DNA of 49,655 bases from Micromonospora sp. PLK6-60 (GCF_019890675.1 NZ_JAIOAA010000027.1:1-49655); one strand, 5' to 3'; shown: positions 1-8,275, numbered from the stretch's first letter. Notes: a model not told the origin generated them from the letters alone. Translations and numbers: made by a program.

Positions 1-520
1 GGGCCGCGTCCCGGTCGGCGACCGCCTGCTCGGCCTGCCGCCGCGCCTCGGCGGCCCCGGTCTCGGCCGCCGCGGCCCGGGCGAGCGCCGCGTCCCGCTG
101 CGCCGCCGCGTCCCGGGCCTGCTGCCGGGCCTGGGCCGCCTGCGCGGTGGCCGTCTCGGCGTCGCCGCGGGCCTCGTCGCGGTCGGTGTGCGCCTGCGCC
201 ACCTGCGCGGCCGCCTCCGCGCGCAGCTGGGCGAGCTGCCGCTCCACCCCGACCGGGGACAGCTCGGCGTGCAGCGCCTCGGTCAGGCTCGCCACCACCT
301 GGTCGAGCCGGTCCACCGCCTCCCAGGTGCGGGCCACCTGCCCGGGCAGGCCCGGCGCGTTGCGGTGGCGCATCCGGGTGTTGCGCGAGGCGCGCTGGCA
401 CGCCCCGTCGTTGTCCCGGCAGTAGCGGAACGGCCGGCCCGCGCCGGCCCGCTGCGGCACCGGCGCTCCACAGTGCGCGCAGGGGCGGGTCTCGGCGTCG
501 GGGGCGGTGTCGGCGTCCAT
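1..520 (-). CDS. Zinc-finger plus coiled-coil protein, C-terminus outside the window
   Basis: The frame is open from an ATG at 520 to the window edge (173 codons visible). The N-terminus carries Cys14-X2-Cys17 and Cys34-X6-Cys41, which looks like a small zinc-binding module. From about residue 85 the sequence becomes almost pure Ala/Arg/Glu/Gln with heptad character and no proline, so a long coiled coil is likely. Proteins of this layout are common in actinobacteria and are often annotated only as coiled-coil or KfrA-like proteins. I cannot assign a function. A DNA-binding or structural role is an inference from the zinc finger and coil. The gene starts 12 bases before the stop of the transporter transcribed on the same strand, so the two may be one transcript. 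Confidence 0.7.
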   Translation of the reverse strand, partial: MDADTAPDAETRPCAHCGAPVPQRAGAGRPFRYCRDNDGACQRASRNTRMRHRNAPGLPGQVARTWEAVDRLDQVVASLTEALHAELSPVGVERQLAQLRAEAAAQVAQAHTDRDEARGDAETATAQAAQARQQARDAAAQRDAALARAAAAETGAAEARRQAEQAVADRDAA

Positions 521-532
521 CGAGGCGAGAGT

Positions 533-1882
533 TTAGTGCCGGGCCGGGTCCCCGGCGGCGGCCGGGCGGGCCGTCGCGTCCAGCGTGTAGCGGCGTTGCA
601 GCAGCGCCAGCAGCATCGCCGCCGCCGGCAGCAGCCCGAAACCCCATCGGATGGCGGCCAGCGCCGAGTCGGGCTGCGCGACGTCCTGGCCGGCGGTGGA
701 GGCGACGAAGCCGCCGGCGGCGAGGCAGAGCGAGTACGCCCACGGGCCCAGTGCCGCCCCGGTGGCCTCGGTGGCCGTCCACACCCCGGTGTAGGTGCCG
801 GCGGCGCCGGTGCCCGCGCGGATCACGTCCGGCACCATCGCGAACGGCAGCAGTTGCATGCCGGCGAACGCGACGCCGAGCACCGCCACGGCCGCCACCA
901 GCACCGGCAGCCCGGCCGGGCGGCCCACCGCCAGCACCAGCGAGCCGGCCGCGAAGGCGCCCTGCGCGGTCAGCAGCGCCCGCTGCTTGCCGACCCGCCG
1001 GGCGACCGCCAGCCAGCCGGGGGTGACCAGCAGCGCCGGGGCGACGAAGGCGGCCACCAGCACCGTGGTCAGTGCCGGGCGGCCCAACTCGTAGCGGGCG
1101 TAGTAGGGCACCCCGGCCAGCACCAGGTGGGTGGTGGTGGACATGGCCAGGTAGGCGGCGACCAGCGGGCGGAACTGCCGGTCGCGCAGGGTCGCGGCGA
1201 GGGCCCGCCAGCCGCCGCCGTGCCCGGCCGCCGGTGCGGCCGCGGCCCGCCGCAGCCGGCCGATCCCGGCGACCCCGACCAGCATGGTGACCAGCATCCC
1301 GGCGGCGAGCAGGACGCCCATCCGCCGGTAGCCGTCCCGGTCGGCCGCGTCCCCGCCGGCCAGCAGCGGCGCCAGCAGCCCGGAGGCGAGGATGCCCAGG
1401 GTCAGCACCACCATCCGGAAGGCCATCAGCCGGGTCCGCTCGTGGTAGCCGATCCGCAGGTCGGCCGGGGTGGCCAGGTACGGCACCTGGTAGGCGGCGA
1501 AGAGCAGGTTGCCGGCGACGAAGGCCAGCGCCACCCAGCCGGCCGCGCCCGCGCCGGTGAGCCCGCCCGGCACGGCGAACAGCGTGACGAAGGCGACCGG
1601 CAGCGCGCAGCCGATCAGCAGCAGCCGCCGCCGGTCGCCCCGGCGGGTCTGCTCCACGTCGCAGCGGTGCCCGATCCACGGGTGCAGCAGCACGTCGGCG
1701 ACCTTGGGCAGCAGCAGCGCCAGCCCGGCCAGCCAGGGGGTCACGGCCAGCACGTCGGTGAGGAAGTAGAGCAGCAGCAGGCCGGGCACGGTCACCCAGA
1801 CGCCCATGCCGAGCGACCCGGTGGCGAAGCCGAGCAGCGGCCCCCGGGGCAGGGTATGCGGCCGTGCGTCGGACCCGGTCAT
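533..1882 (-). CDS. MFS/GPH-type transporter
   Basis: The product is 449 residues of hydrophobic segments typical of a 12-helix transporter. After the second helix come a D-V-L-L-H-P-W-I-G-H-R-C-D stretch and a following G-D-R-R-R-L-L loop, which resemble the loop 2-3 signature of GPH (MelB-like) and related MFS proteins. I chose the ATG at 1882 because AGAGGAGG lies directly upstream; longer in-frame extensions run into the divergent regulator. The gene is transcribed away from a TetR regulator across a short region holding an 18-20 bp palindrome, so it is probably repressed by that TetR. The substrate is unknown. It could export or import the substrate or product of the neighbouring monooxygenase/SDR pair. 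Confidence 0.85.
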   Translation of the reverse strand: MTGSDARPHTLPRGPLLGFATGSLGMGVWVTVPGLLLLYFLTDVLAVTPWLAGLALLLPKVADVLLHPWIGHRCDVEQTRRGDRRRLLLIGCALPVAFVTLFAVPGGLTGAGAAGWVALAFVAGNLLFAAYQVPYLATPADLRIGYHERTRLMAFRMVVLTLGILASGLLAPLLAGGDAADRDGYRRMGVLLAAGMLVTMLVGVAGIGRLRRAAAAPAAGHGGGWRALAATLRDRQFRPLVAAYLAMSTTTHLVLAGVPYYARYELGRPALTTVLVAAFVAPALLVTPGWLAVARRVGKQRALLTAQGAFAAGSLVLAVGRPAGLPVLVAAVAVLGVAFAGMQLLPFAMVPDVIRAGTGAAGTYTGVWTATEATGAALGPWAYSLCLAAGGFVASTAGQDVAQPDSALAAIRWGFGLLPAAAMLLALLQRRYTLDATARPAAAGDPARH

Positions 1883-1915
1883 CGCCGCCTCCTCTTTCCG
1901 GGCACGCCGCCCAGC

Positions 1916-1935
1916 AATCCAACGGTTGCTGGATT
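1916..1935. promoter_or_regulatory. Putative TetR operator A between divergent transporter and regulator
   Basis: The core reads ATCCAACG, two bases, TGCTGGAT (1917-1934). The half-sites are inverted repeats of each other with two mismatches. An overlapping repeat CCAGCAA...TTGCTGG adds to the symmetry. The site sits between the start codons of the transporter (1882, minus) and the TetR gene (1947, plus), and a minus-strand TACAAT hexamer (1933-1938) overlaps it. The same 18-bp architecture recurs at 2630-2647. Confidence 0.7.
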
Positions 1936-1946
1936 GTAGGGGCAGA

Positions 1947-2606
1947 ATGGCGGCCATGACCATGCCCCGCCGGCGCCCCGGCCGGCCCCGCCGCGACGAG
2001 AGCCGACCCACCCGGGAGGTGGTGCTGGCCGCGGCGACCGCGCTGTTCGCCCGGCACGGCTTCGACGCCGTCTCGCTGCGCGAGGTCGCCGCCGCCGCCG
2101 GGGTGGACGTGGCCACGGTCTCGCACCACACGGGTACGAAGGCGCAGCTCTACGACGCCTGTTTCGCCCGGGTGTTCGCCGCCGAGCGGGCCGCCCTGGA
2201 GGCGGCGGCCGGTCGGGCCCGGGCCGCCCTCGAAGCTGGGCCGGCCGCCGCCCGCGCCGCCCTGCACGACCTGGTCGACGTGTTCGTGGACTTCCTGGAG
2301 GACCGGCCGGAGACCACCGCGTTGTGGCTGCGCCGCTGGCTGGAGCCGCAGCGGCACGCCGAGCTGGACCAGCGGTACGCCGCCCCGCTGTACCGGCTGG
2401 TCGCCGACCTGCTCGACGCCGCCGCGGCGGCCGGCGCGCTGGTCGAGCCGACGCCGTACGTGACGGTGCGCAGCCTGGTCTGGGCGGTGCACGGGCACGT
2501 GGTGGCCCTCGCCGCGGGAGTCGGGTCGCCGGCCCGCCAGCGCCGGGAGTTCCGGGCCTTCCTGCACCGCCTGCTCGACGGGCTGTACGGGCCGGCCGGC
2601 CCTTGA
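1947..2606 (+). CDS. TetR/AcrR family transcriptional regulator
   Basis: The protein has 219 residues with a basic N-terminus (R-R-R-P-G-R-P-R-R) followed by a classical TetR helix-turn-helix at about residues 26-70, including F-A-R-H-G-F-D-A-V-S-L-R-E-V-A and T-V-S-H-H-T-G-T-K. The alpha-helical C-terminal half should bind the inducer and form the dimer. The start could be any of three in-frame ATGs (1947, 1956, 1962); I chose the first. It lies divergent from the MFS gene and immediately upstream of a flavin monooxygenase. Copies of the same palindrome occur in front of the regulator and of the monooxygenase, so it probably represses itself, the transporter and the two enzymes. Its inducer is likely a substrate of the monooxygenase (inference). 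Confidence 0.92.
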   Translation: MAAMTMPRRRPGRPRRDESRPTREVVLAAATALFARHGFDAVSLREVAAAAGVDVATVSHHTGTKAQLYDACFARVFAAERAALEAAAGRARAALEAGPAAARAALHDLVDVFVDFLEDRPETTALWLRRWLEPQRHAELDQRYAAPLYRLVADLLDAAAAAGALVEPTPYVTVRSLVWAVHGHVVALAAGVGSPARQRREFRAFLHRLLDGLYGPAGP

Positions 2607-2647
2607 CGCGGCGCCGGCCACCGGCAATTATCCGACGAGCGTTGGAT
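2603..2647 (+). promoter_or_regulatory. Promoter and putative TetR operator B for the monooxygenase-SDR pair
   Basis: TTGACG (2603-2608), a 17-bp spacer and AATTAT (2626-2631) form a recognisable promoter. Its -35 box contains the TGA stop of the tetR gene. Directly behind it lies ATCCGACG-AG-CGTTGGAT (2630-2647), the same 18-bp palindrome as operator A and covering the expected start of transcription. Repressor bound there would block initiation. Confidence 0.65.
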
Positions 2648-2668
2648 TAACCCGGGGGAGTGGTGACG

Positions 2669-4006
2669 ATGGCACGGCCGACGGCGGCGGTGATCGGGGC
2701 GGGCGCGGCCGGGCTGGCCACCTGCAAGGCCCTCGCCGACGCGGGCGTCGACGCGGTCTGCTTCGAGTCCGGCGACACCGTCGGTGGGCTGTGGGTCTAC
2801 GGTTCGGCCGGGTCGCCGGCGTACCGGACGCTGCACCTGAACACCAGCAAGGGCCGCACCGAGTTCGCCGACCACCCGATGCCGGCGCACTGGCCCGACT
2901 ACCCCGACCACGAACGGGTCGCCGGGTGGCTCGCCGACTACGCCGACCGGTTCGGGCTGCGCGCGGCGGTGCGACTGCGGCACACCGTCGAGCACGTCGC
3001 CCCGACCGGCGACGGCCGGTGGACGGTGCGCGCCACCGGGCCCGACGGGCCGGTCGAGGTCGCCACCGACGCGGTGGTGGTGGCCAACGGCCACAACCGG
3101 GTGCCGAAACCACCGGCCGACGTGCCCGGCCGGTGCGCCGCCGAGCAGCTGCACAGCCACGCCTACCGGGGGCCGGAGCAACTCGCCGGGCGCCGGGTGC
3201 TGGTCGTCGGCGGCGGCAACTCCGCGATGGACATCGCCGTCGACTCCTCGTACGCGGCCAGCCGGACCCTGCTGTCGCTGCGCCGCGGCGTCTGGATCGT
3301 GCCCAAGTACCTGCTCGGCCGGCCGTCGGACACCCTCAACGGGGCCCTCGCCCGCCGGCTGCCCTGGCGGCTGCGCCAGCGGATCAGCCAGCGGATGCTC
3401 ACCGCCACCGTCGGCCCGCCCACCCGCTACGGGCTACCCGCCCCGGCGCACGGCTTCCTCCAGGACCACCCGACCCTCTCCGACGGGCTGCTGACCCGGC
3501 TCACCCACGGCGAGATCGAGGCCCGCCCCGCCGTCGCCGGCTTCGACGGTCACCGGGTCACCTTCACCGACGGGCGCGCCGACGACGTCGACCTGGTGAT
3601 CTGGTGCACCGGATACCGGGTCGAGCTGCCGTTCCTCGACCCGGCGCTGCTCGGCGGCGACCCGGAGGCCCTGCCGCTGTACCGGCACGTCTTCCACCCC
3701 GACCTGCCCGGGCTGGCCCTGGTCGGGCTGATGCAGTCCACCGGCGCGGCGTTCCCGCTGCTGGAGGCGCAGGCCCGGCTGGTCGCCGCACACCTCGCCG
3801 GCCGGTACGCGCTGCCCGACCCGGCCGCCCAGCACGCCGACATCCGCGCCGAGCTGCGCGCCGCCACCGCCCGCTGGGGGCAGCGGCGCCCGGCCATGCG
3901 GGTCGACTTCGACGCGTACCTCGCCCAACTGGCCCGGGAGGTGACCGCCGGCGCCCGGCGGGCCGCCCGGGGGCGGGGCGTGACCTTCCCGGCGGTGCGG
4001 CCGTGA
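2669..4006 (+). CDS. FAD/NADPH-dependent flavin monooxygenase (FMO-like)
   Basis: The product has 445 residues from the ATG at 2669, chosen because GGGGGAG ends eight bases before it; GTG codons at 2660 and 2663 are in frame but overlap that ribosome site. Residues 10-15 (G-A-G-A-A-G) form the FAD-binding dinucleotide fold and a second G-G-G-N-S-A-M-D near residues 178-185 the NADPH fold, as in flavin-containing and Baeyer-Villiger-type monooxygenases. The G-L-W-V-Y motif after the first fold and C-T-G-Y near residue 315 are also typical. The exact FMO fingerprint F-x-G-x3-H-x3-Y/F is only approximated (L-H-S-H-A-Y-R). The enzyme should insert one oxygen atom into a carbonyl or soft nucleophile. 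Its stop overlaps the start of the SDR gene, so the two are translationally coupled. Confidence 0.88.
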   Translation: MARPTAAVIGAGAAGLATCKALADAGVDAVCFESGDTVGGLWVYGSAGSPAYRTLHLNTSKGRTEFADHPMPAHWPDYPDHERVAGWLADYADRFGLRAAVRLRHTVEHVAPTGDGRWTVRATGPDGPVEVATDAVVVANGHNRVPKPPADVPGRCAAEQLHSHAYRGPEQLAGRRVLVVGGGNSAMDIAVDSSYAASRTLLSLRRGVWIVPKYLLGRPSDTLNGALARRLPWRLRQRISQRMLTATVGPPTRYGLPAPAHGFLQDHPTLSDGLLTRLTHGEIEARPAVAGFDGHRVTFTDGRADDVDLVIWCTGYRVELPFLDPALLGGDPEALPLYRHVFHPDLPGLALVGLMQSTGAAFPLLEAQARLVAAHLAGRYALPDPAAQHADIRAELRAATARWGQRRPAMRVDFDAYLAQLAREVTAGARRAARGRGVTFPAVRP

Positions 4007-4836
4007 CCGCGTCGCCGCGCCTGGCCGGCCGGCGGGTGCTGGTCACCGGCGCCCGGGGCACCTTCGGCCGGGAGCTGTGCGCCGCGCTGCGGGCCGCCGA
4101 CGCGCGGGTCGTCGGGCTGGACCGGCACCCGGGCACCGCCGCCGGCGCGCCGGTGGTCGGCGCCGACCTGACCGACCCCGCCGCCGTCGGCCCCGCCATA
4201 CGGGCGGCGGTGGACCGCCTCGGCGGGCTCGACCTGCTGGTGAACAACGCCGGCGTGGGCGGTCCCGCCCCGGCCGAGCTGCCGCCCGACGAGGTGGTCC
4301 GCCAACAGCTCGAGGTGAACCTGCTCGGCGCCTGGCGGGTCACCGCCGCGGCCCTGCCCGACCTGGTGCCCGCCCGTGGCCGGGTGGTCTTCGTGGCCAG
4401 CCGGATGGCCCTGCTGCCGCTGCCGCTGGCCGCCGCGTACGGGGTGAGCAAGCGGGCGCTGGTCGCCTACGCCGACGCGCTGCGCCACGAGGTCGGCAGC
4501 CACGTCGGGGTCAGCGTCGTCTACCCGAGCATGGTCGCCTCGCCCATCCACGACAGCACCGCCGACGCCGGGCTGTCCCTGCAGGGGGTGTCCCGGCTGG
4601 AGCCGGTGGCCGGCGTGGTGGCGGCCATCCTGCGCGCCGCCACCGCCCGGCGGGCACCCCGGGACGTGGCCACCACCCGGCGGGGACGGCTGGAGATGGC
4701 GCTGGCCCGACACGCCCCGGCGCTGGCCGACCGGCTCGTACGGCGTACCGTCGCCGCCCGGATCGCCGCCGGTGACCTCGACGCGGCCCCGCTGGCCGCG
4801 GGCATGGTGCGCCGGCACCGCGACATGATCGGATAG
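4003..4836 (+). CDS. Short-chain dehydrogenase/reductase (SDR)
   Basis: The protein has 277 residues from a GTG that overlaps the monooxygenase stop (GTGA). Residues 15-22 are T-G-A-R-G-T-F-G, a variant of the NAD(P)-binding T-G-x3-G-x-G. N-N-A-G follows near residue 84, and the catalytic triad reads Ser133, Tyr146, Lys150. The tight coupling suggests it works with the upstream monooxygenase, for example by oxidising an alcohol to the ketone that the monooxygenase then attacks. That pairing is common for Baeyer-Villiger pathways but is an inference here. The C-terminal 60 residues are Arg/Ala-rich, as in DltE-like SDRs. The TAG stop also forms part of a likely -10 box for the next gene. Confidence 0.9.
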   Translation: MTASPRLAGRRVLVTGARGTFGRELCAALRAADARVVGLDRHPGTAAGAPVVGADLTDPAAVGPAIRAAVDRLGGLDLLVNNAGVGGPAPAELPPDEVVRQQLEVNLLGAWRVTAAALPDLVPARGRVVFVASRMALLPLPLAAAYGVSKRALVAYADALRHEVGSHVGVSVVYPSMVASPIHDSTADAGLSLQGVSRLEPVAGVVAAILRAATARRAPRDVATTRRGRLEMALARHAPALADRLVRRTVAARIAAGDLDAAPLAAGMVRRHRDMIG

Positions 4837-4845
4837 CATCCGTCG

Positions 4846-5355
4846 ATGCCTGTCCCCCCGTACGTCGCCACGCTGCGCGCCCACGTCGGACACGACCTGA
4901 TCCTGCTGCCCGGGGTCAGCGGGGTGGTCCGCGACGCGGCCGGGCGGGTGCTGCTGGTGCGCCGCGGTGACAACGGCCGCTGGTCGGTGCCGGCGGGCAC
5001 GATCGAGCCGGGGGAGCAGCCGGCCGACGCCCTGCTGCGCGAGGTGTTCGAGGAGACCGGCGTCCGGGTGCAGATCGAGCGGCTCGGTGGGGTGGCCACC
5101 CACCCCGTCGTCTATCCCAACGGGGACGTCTGCGAATACCTCAACGTGTGGTTCCGCTGCCGCCCGGTCGGTGGCAGCCCGACCGCCGACGGCGACGAGT
5201 CACTGGAGGTCGGCTGGTTCGCCCCGGACGCGCTGCCCGAGCTGGACGACTGGTCGCGGCTGCGGCTGGACACCACCGCCGCCGAGGACGCCCGCGCCTG
5301 GCACGCCGCGCCCGGTGAGAAGCACCCGGCGCTGCGGCAGCCCGACGCGCTCTGA
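4846..5355 (+). CDS. NUDIX hydrolase
   Basis: The 169-residue protein contains a complete Nudix box at residues 51-73: G, five residues, E, seven residues, R-E-V-F-E-E-T-G-V. This motif binds Mg2+ and hydrolyses nucleoside diphosphates linked to another group. The N-terminal P-Y-V-A-T-L-R-x-H-V-G-H-D motif is typical of a large actinobacterial subgroup close to MutT/ADP-ribose hydrolases; the substrate cannot be read from the sequence. The gene lacks a clear ribosome site. Instead TAGCAT (4834-4839) lies six bases before the ATG, so the transcript is probably leaderless, and the -10 overlaps the stop codon of the SDR gene. Confidence 0.93.
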   Translation: MPVPPYVATLRAHVGHDLILLPGVSGVVRDAAGRVLLVRRGDNGRWSVPAGTIEPGEQPADALLREVFEETGVRVQIERLGGVATHPVVYPNGDVCEYLNVWFRCRPVGGSPTADGDESLEVGWFAPDALPELDDWSRLRLDTTAAEDARAWHAAPGEKHPALRQPDAL

Positions 5356-5376
5356 CCGCGGACAGCGGCGGGCGGG

Positions 5377-5415
5377 GGGCGCGCGGTGGCGCGATCGCCG
5401 GGCCACCGCGCGCCC
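5377..5415. terminator. Strong hairpin between convergent genes
   Basis: GGGCGCGCGGTGGC (5377-5390) pairs perfectly over 14 bp with 5402-5415 around an 11-base loop. It lies between the NUDIX stop and the stop of the secreted protein on the other strand, so it can serve both. No U-tract follows, as is usual in GC-rich actinobacteria. Confidence 0.7.
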
Positions 5416-5428
5416 TCCGCTGCGCGCG

Positions 5429-6370
5429 TCAGGACGCGACGTAACCGTCGAACACGTGGACCCCGTCGGAGGTCCCGCTGGCGCTCTGCCGGTTGGTGTT
5501 GAAGTACAGCTTGCCGTCGCTGAGCCCCACGCCTTCGATCTCGAACTTGACGGGATACGCCGAGGACGTGATGCGGAAGGAGAGGTCGGTGGCGGCGGGC
5601 GCGGTCCCTGTCGTCGCCGGCGACACGTCCCGGTAGACGAGCACGATGCTGCGGTTGTCCTTGGTCAGCGGGTTGTAGAGGACCCGCCGGTTCTCGTCGT
5701 AGAAGAACCCCTGGTTGGTGAAGTCCGCCAGGTCCGGCACCACGGCGCCGTTGACGAGGGCGCCCTCGACCTGCAGGGTGAACGCCTTGGTCAGGTTGAT
5801 GGTCCCGGAGTTGGCGCGCAGCGGCAGGCTGCCGTTGTAGATCGTCCTGCCCTTCTTGAACATGAACGTGATCGTGGTGCCGGTGACCGAGACCCGGTTG
5901 ATGCCGGACACCGTCAACGGGGCCCCGTCGAGGTGCACCTGGTATGACCCGACGTAGTAGTAGGTGGTGCCCTCGTAGCGAAGCTTCACCAGCTGCGCGC
6001 CGGTCTCGTTCATCGTGACGATGAACATGTGGTGCTGTCCGTCGATGTCGACGATCGTGATGTCGTTGCCGTGGCCGAGCCAGGTGTTGGTCGACGTGTT
6101 GTTGGTGCCGTTGGTCATCTGCACCCGCGCGCCGGTGGTCTTGTGGACGCGATAGATGACGGAGAGGTCGTTGGCCGTCCGGGCCTTGACCGAGTAGAGG
6201 TAGGTGGCCCCGGCGGCGAAGCCCTGCACCCCGGTGGCACCGCTCGTGTCGGGCAGGGTGGCCAGAGTGGTGTACGTGTTGAAGTAGGCCGCCTGGGCCG
6301 GCTGTCCGGACAGGACCAGGACGCCGACGATGGCCGCACCCACCACGGACAGCCGCCTGCTGAATCCCAT
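5429..6370 (-). CDS. Secreted protein of unknown function
   Basis: The product has 313 residues. Residues 1-27 are a signal peptide: basic M-G-F-S-R-R, a hydrophobic core, and the A-Q-A cleavage motif before Ala28. The ATG at 6370 follows GAGGAGG. The mature part is rich in Thr, Val, Tyr and Gly and shows repeated short beta-like stretches (for example Y-L-Y-S-V-K-A and Y-Y-Y-V-G-S-Y-Q-V), which fits a beta-propeller or other all-beta fold. I recognise no enzyme motif. The protein is probably exported and either cell-wall associated or free. Transcription likely starts at a good promoter at 6421-6449. The Thr/Asn richness differs from the Ala/Arg-rich neighbours, but this is normal for secreted proteins. 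Confidence 0.8.
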   Translation of the reverse strand: MGFSRRLSVVGAAIVGVLVLSGQPAQAAYFNTYTTLATLPDTSGATGVQGFAAGATYLYSVKARTANDLSVIYRVHKTTGARVQMTNGTNNTSTNTWLGHGNDITIVDIDGQHHMFIVTMNETGAQLVKLRYEGTTYYYVGSYQVHLDGAPLTVSGINRVSVTGTTITFMFKKGRTIYNGSLPLRANSGTINLTKAFTLQVEGALVNGAVVPDLADFTNQGFFYDENRRVLYNPLTKDNRSIVLVYRDVSPATTGTAPAATDLSFRITSSAYPVKFEIEGVGLSDGKLYFNTNRQSASGTSDGVHVFDGYVAS

Positions 6371-6420
6371 GTCGCCTCCTCGACGACCTGAGGCCGGATG
6401 CCGCAAAGATCGTCGAGCGC

Positions 6421-6449
6421 AGGCTATGGGGCGACCGCAGGGCGGTCAA
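6421..6449 (-). promoter_or_regulatory. Housekeeping-type promoter for the secreted protein
   Basis: On the minus strand TTGACC (6444-6449), a 17-bp spacer and TAGCCT (6421-6426) match the actinobacterial vegetative consensus closely. Transcription should start near 6414, leaving a leader of about 44 bases. A small hairpin GACCGC-AGG-GCGGTC lies within the spacer. Confidence 0.65.
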
Positions 6450-6518
6450 GGCGCGAACGAACTCCCGGATTCGCCTACTGGGAAAGGGGATCCGCCCGCC
6501 GGCCTCCGCAGTGGACGG

Positions 6519-7169
6519 TCAGCCGGTCGCCACCGCCGCGCGGGAACGGTCGGCCGCGATGCGTACGGCCAGACCGGCGAGCACGCTGCCCATCACGTAC
6601 CGCTGGACCCGGGCCCAGGCCGGCCGCCGGGTCAGGAACGCCGACACCGAACCGGCGGTCAGCACGATCAACGTGTTCAGGGTCAGCGCCACGCCGATCT
6701 GGGTCAACCCCAGCAGCAGGCTCTGCGTCGCCACGTGCCCGCGCGCCGGGTCGACGAACTGCGGCAGCAGCGACACGTACAGGATGGCGATCTTCGGGTT
6801 GAGCAGGTTGGTCACCAGGCCCATGGTGAACAGCCGCCGCGGCCGGTCCGGCGGCAACGGCGCCGGGGTGAACGCCGACTGCCCGCCCGGGCGCAGCGTG
6901 CGCCAGGCCAGCCACAGCAGATACGCCGCCCCGGCCAGCTTCACCGCCGTGTACAGCGGCGGGACCAGCACGAACACCGTGGCGATCCCGGCGGTCGCCG
7001 CGGCCAGGTAGACCAGGAAACCGGCGGCCACCCCGAGCAGTGACACCAGCCCGGCCCGCCGGCCCTGGGTGACCGACCGGGACACCAGGTACACCATGTT
7101 CGGGCCGGGCGTCAGCACCAGCCCCAACGCCACCAGTGCGATCCCCACCACCGCCGCGAGCGTGACCAT
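6519..7169 (-). CDS. LysE/RhtB family amino-acid exporter
   Basis: The 216-residue membrane protein shows the LysE-family signature near its N-terminus, L-T-P-G-P-N-M-V-Y-L-V-S-R-S, then about six hydrophobic segments. A G-L-V-T-N-L-L-N-P-K-I-A motif in the middle is also characteristic of the family. Members export amino acids or related small metabolites; the substrate cannot be inferred. The ATG at 7169 is preceded by GGGGAGG at good spacing. It is transcribed divergently from the GNAT gene and appears to stand alone. Confidence 0.92.
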   Translation of the reverse strand: MVTLAAVVGIALVALGLVLTPGPNMVYLVSRSVTQGRRAGLVSLLGVAAGFLVYLAAATAGIATVFVLVPPLYTAVKLAGAAYLLWLAWRTLRPGGQSAFTPAPLPPDRPRRLFTMGLVTNLLNPKIAILYVSLLPQFVDPARGHVATQSLLLGLTQIGVALTLNTLIVLTAGSVSAFLTRRPAWARVQRYVMGSVLAGLAVRIAADRSRAAVATG

Positions 7170-7300
7170 CCGACCTCCCCGTGCCGTCCTGGACCGGACC
7201 CTACGCCCCGCCGCCCGCCACGGCGGTGACGGCGCTCACGTCGGTGTGCTTCGGCGGGGCGGGGTCGCCACGAGCGGCCCGCACGGGTGACACTGACGCC

Positions 7301-7849
7301 GTGCCGATCGTGTTGCGGGCCGCGCCGACCTCGACCGCGCCGGGGCTGCTGCTGCGACCCTGGCGCGACGGCGACCGGGACGCGCTGTTGGACGCCTACC
7401 GGGACCCGGTGCTGCGCAGCTGGACCCGGTACCCGGTGACCACACCCGCGCAGGCCCGGGCGTTCCTGCGGCGCAGCCGGCAGGGCTGGGCCGCCGGCCG
7501 CCGGTTCAGCTTCGCCGTGCTGGAGGCGACCGCCGACGGGGAGCGGCTGGTGGCGAACGTGGTCCTCAAGGACGTCCTGCCCGGCCGGCCGTACGCCGAG
7601 GTGGGTTACTGGACGGCCGCCGCCGCCCGGGGTCGGGCGGTGGCGCCGCGCGCGGTCGACGCGGTCAGCGCCTGGGCCTTCACCCGCTTCGCCGCCGGTG
7701 GCCTCGCCCGGTTGGAGCTGCTGCACCAGATCGACAACCCGGCGTCGTGCCGGGTGGCCGAGAAGAGCGGGTACGCCTTCGCGGAGGTGCTGCCCGCCCG
7801 GCCGCCGTTTCCCCGCGACGGGCACCGGCACGTCCGCCGCGGCGGCTGA
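7301..7849 (+). CDS. GNAT acetyltransferase, RimJ/RimL type
   Basis: The protein has 182 residues from a GTG at 7301. Upstream in-frame codons give a low-complexity leader that does not look like protein, so I use the internal GTG. The layout matches the Acetyltransf_3 subgroup: L-L-L-R-P-W-R-D-G-D near residue 15, a conserved E-V-G-Y-W in the middle, and L-H-Q-I-D-N-P-A-S-C-R-V-A-E-K-S-G-Y near the end. These enzymes move an acetyl group from acetyl-CoA to an amine, often a protein N-terminus or an antibiotic. The usual acetyl-CoA loop (Q/R-x2-G-x-A/G) is degenerate here (A-A-R-G-R-A-V-A). Confidence 0.85.
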   Translation: MPIVLRAAPTSTAPGLLLRPWRDGDRDALLDAYRDPVLRSWTRYPVTTPAQARAFLRRSRQGWAAGRRFSFAVLEATADGERLVANVVLKDVLPGRPYAEVGYWTAAAARGRAVAPRAVDAVSAWAFTRFAAGGLARLELLHQIDNPASCRVAEKSGYAFAEVLPARPPFPRDGHRHVRRGG

Positions 7850-7864
7850 TCCCGGGCCGCCCGG

Positions 7865-8275
7865 CTATCGGGCGACCGGACCGCCGGGCGGCGCGCCCAG
7901 CAGGCGCAGCAGCAGCCGGGGCTCGCCGGGCCAGGCGGCGAGCAGCACCTCGCGGGGCACCTGCCGGCCCGCGTAGCGCAGCGCGAGGGCCACCACCACG
8001 ATGTCGTCGAGCGGGCCGATCACCGGCAGGAACTCGGGGATCAGGTCGATCGGGCTGGCCAGCCAGAGCCCGGCGAACACGATCGCCACCTTCGCCCGGC
8101 GCGGCACCCGCGGGTCGCGGCGCAGCCGGCGGACGGTGGTCAGACAGTCGGGGATGAACGCGGCGAGATCGCGCAGCACGCCGGGCGGCAGCCGGCGGGC
8201 CAGCAGCACCAGCAGCGCCCAGCTCGCGAGCAGGCAGGCCACCGCCACCGCCAGGCCGATCAGCCAGTCGCGCAC
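7865..8275 (-). CDS. DUF1232 (YkvA-like) membrane protein
   Basis: The product has 136 residues from a GTG at 8275 that follows GGCGAGGAGG. A first transmembrane helix occupies about residues 4-25. The DUF1232 core follows, with the hallmark S-P-I-D-L-I-P-E-F-L-P-V-I-G-P-L-D-D near residues 75-92. The family is widespread in bacteria and of unknown function. The gene is divergent from the DUF1992 gene and convergent with the GNAT gene, with stops 15 bases apart. Confidence 0.9.
   Translation of the reverse strand: MRDWLIGLAVAVACLLASWALLVLLARRLPPGVLRDLAAFIPDCLTTVRRLRRDPRVPRRAKVAIVFAGLWLASPIDLIPEFLPVIGPLDDIVVVALALRYAGRQVPREVLLAAWPGEPRLLLRLLGAPPGGPVAR

Noticed and set aside
188..1939. 583-residue open frame on the plus strand opposite the MFS gene
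   Set aside because: Pure Arg/Gly/Pro/His-rich composition typical of an antisense shadow in high-GC DNA. The minus strand has a clear transporter and ribosome site.
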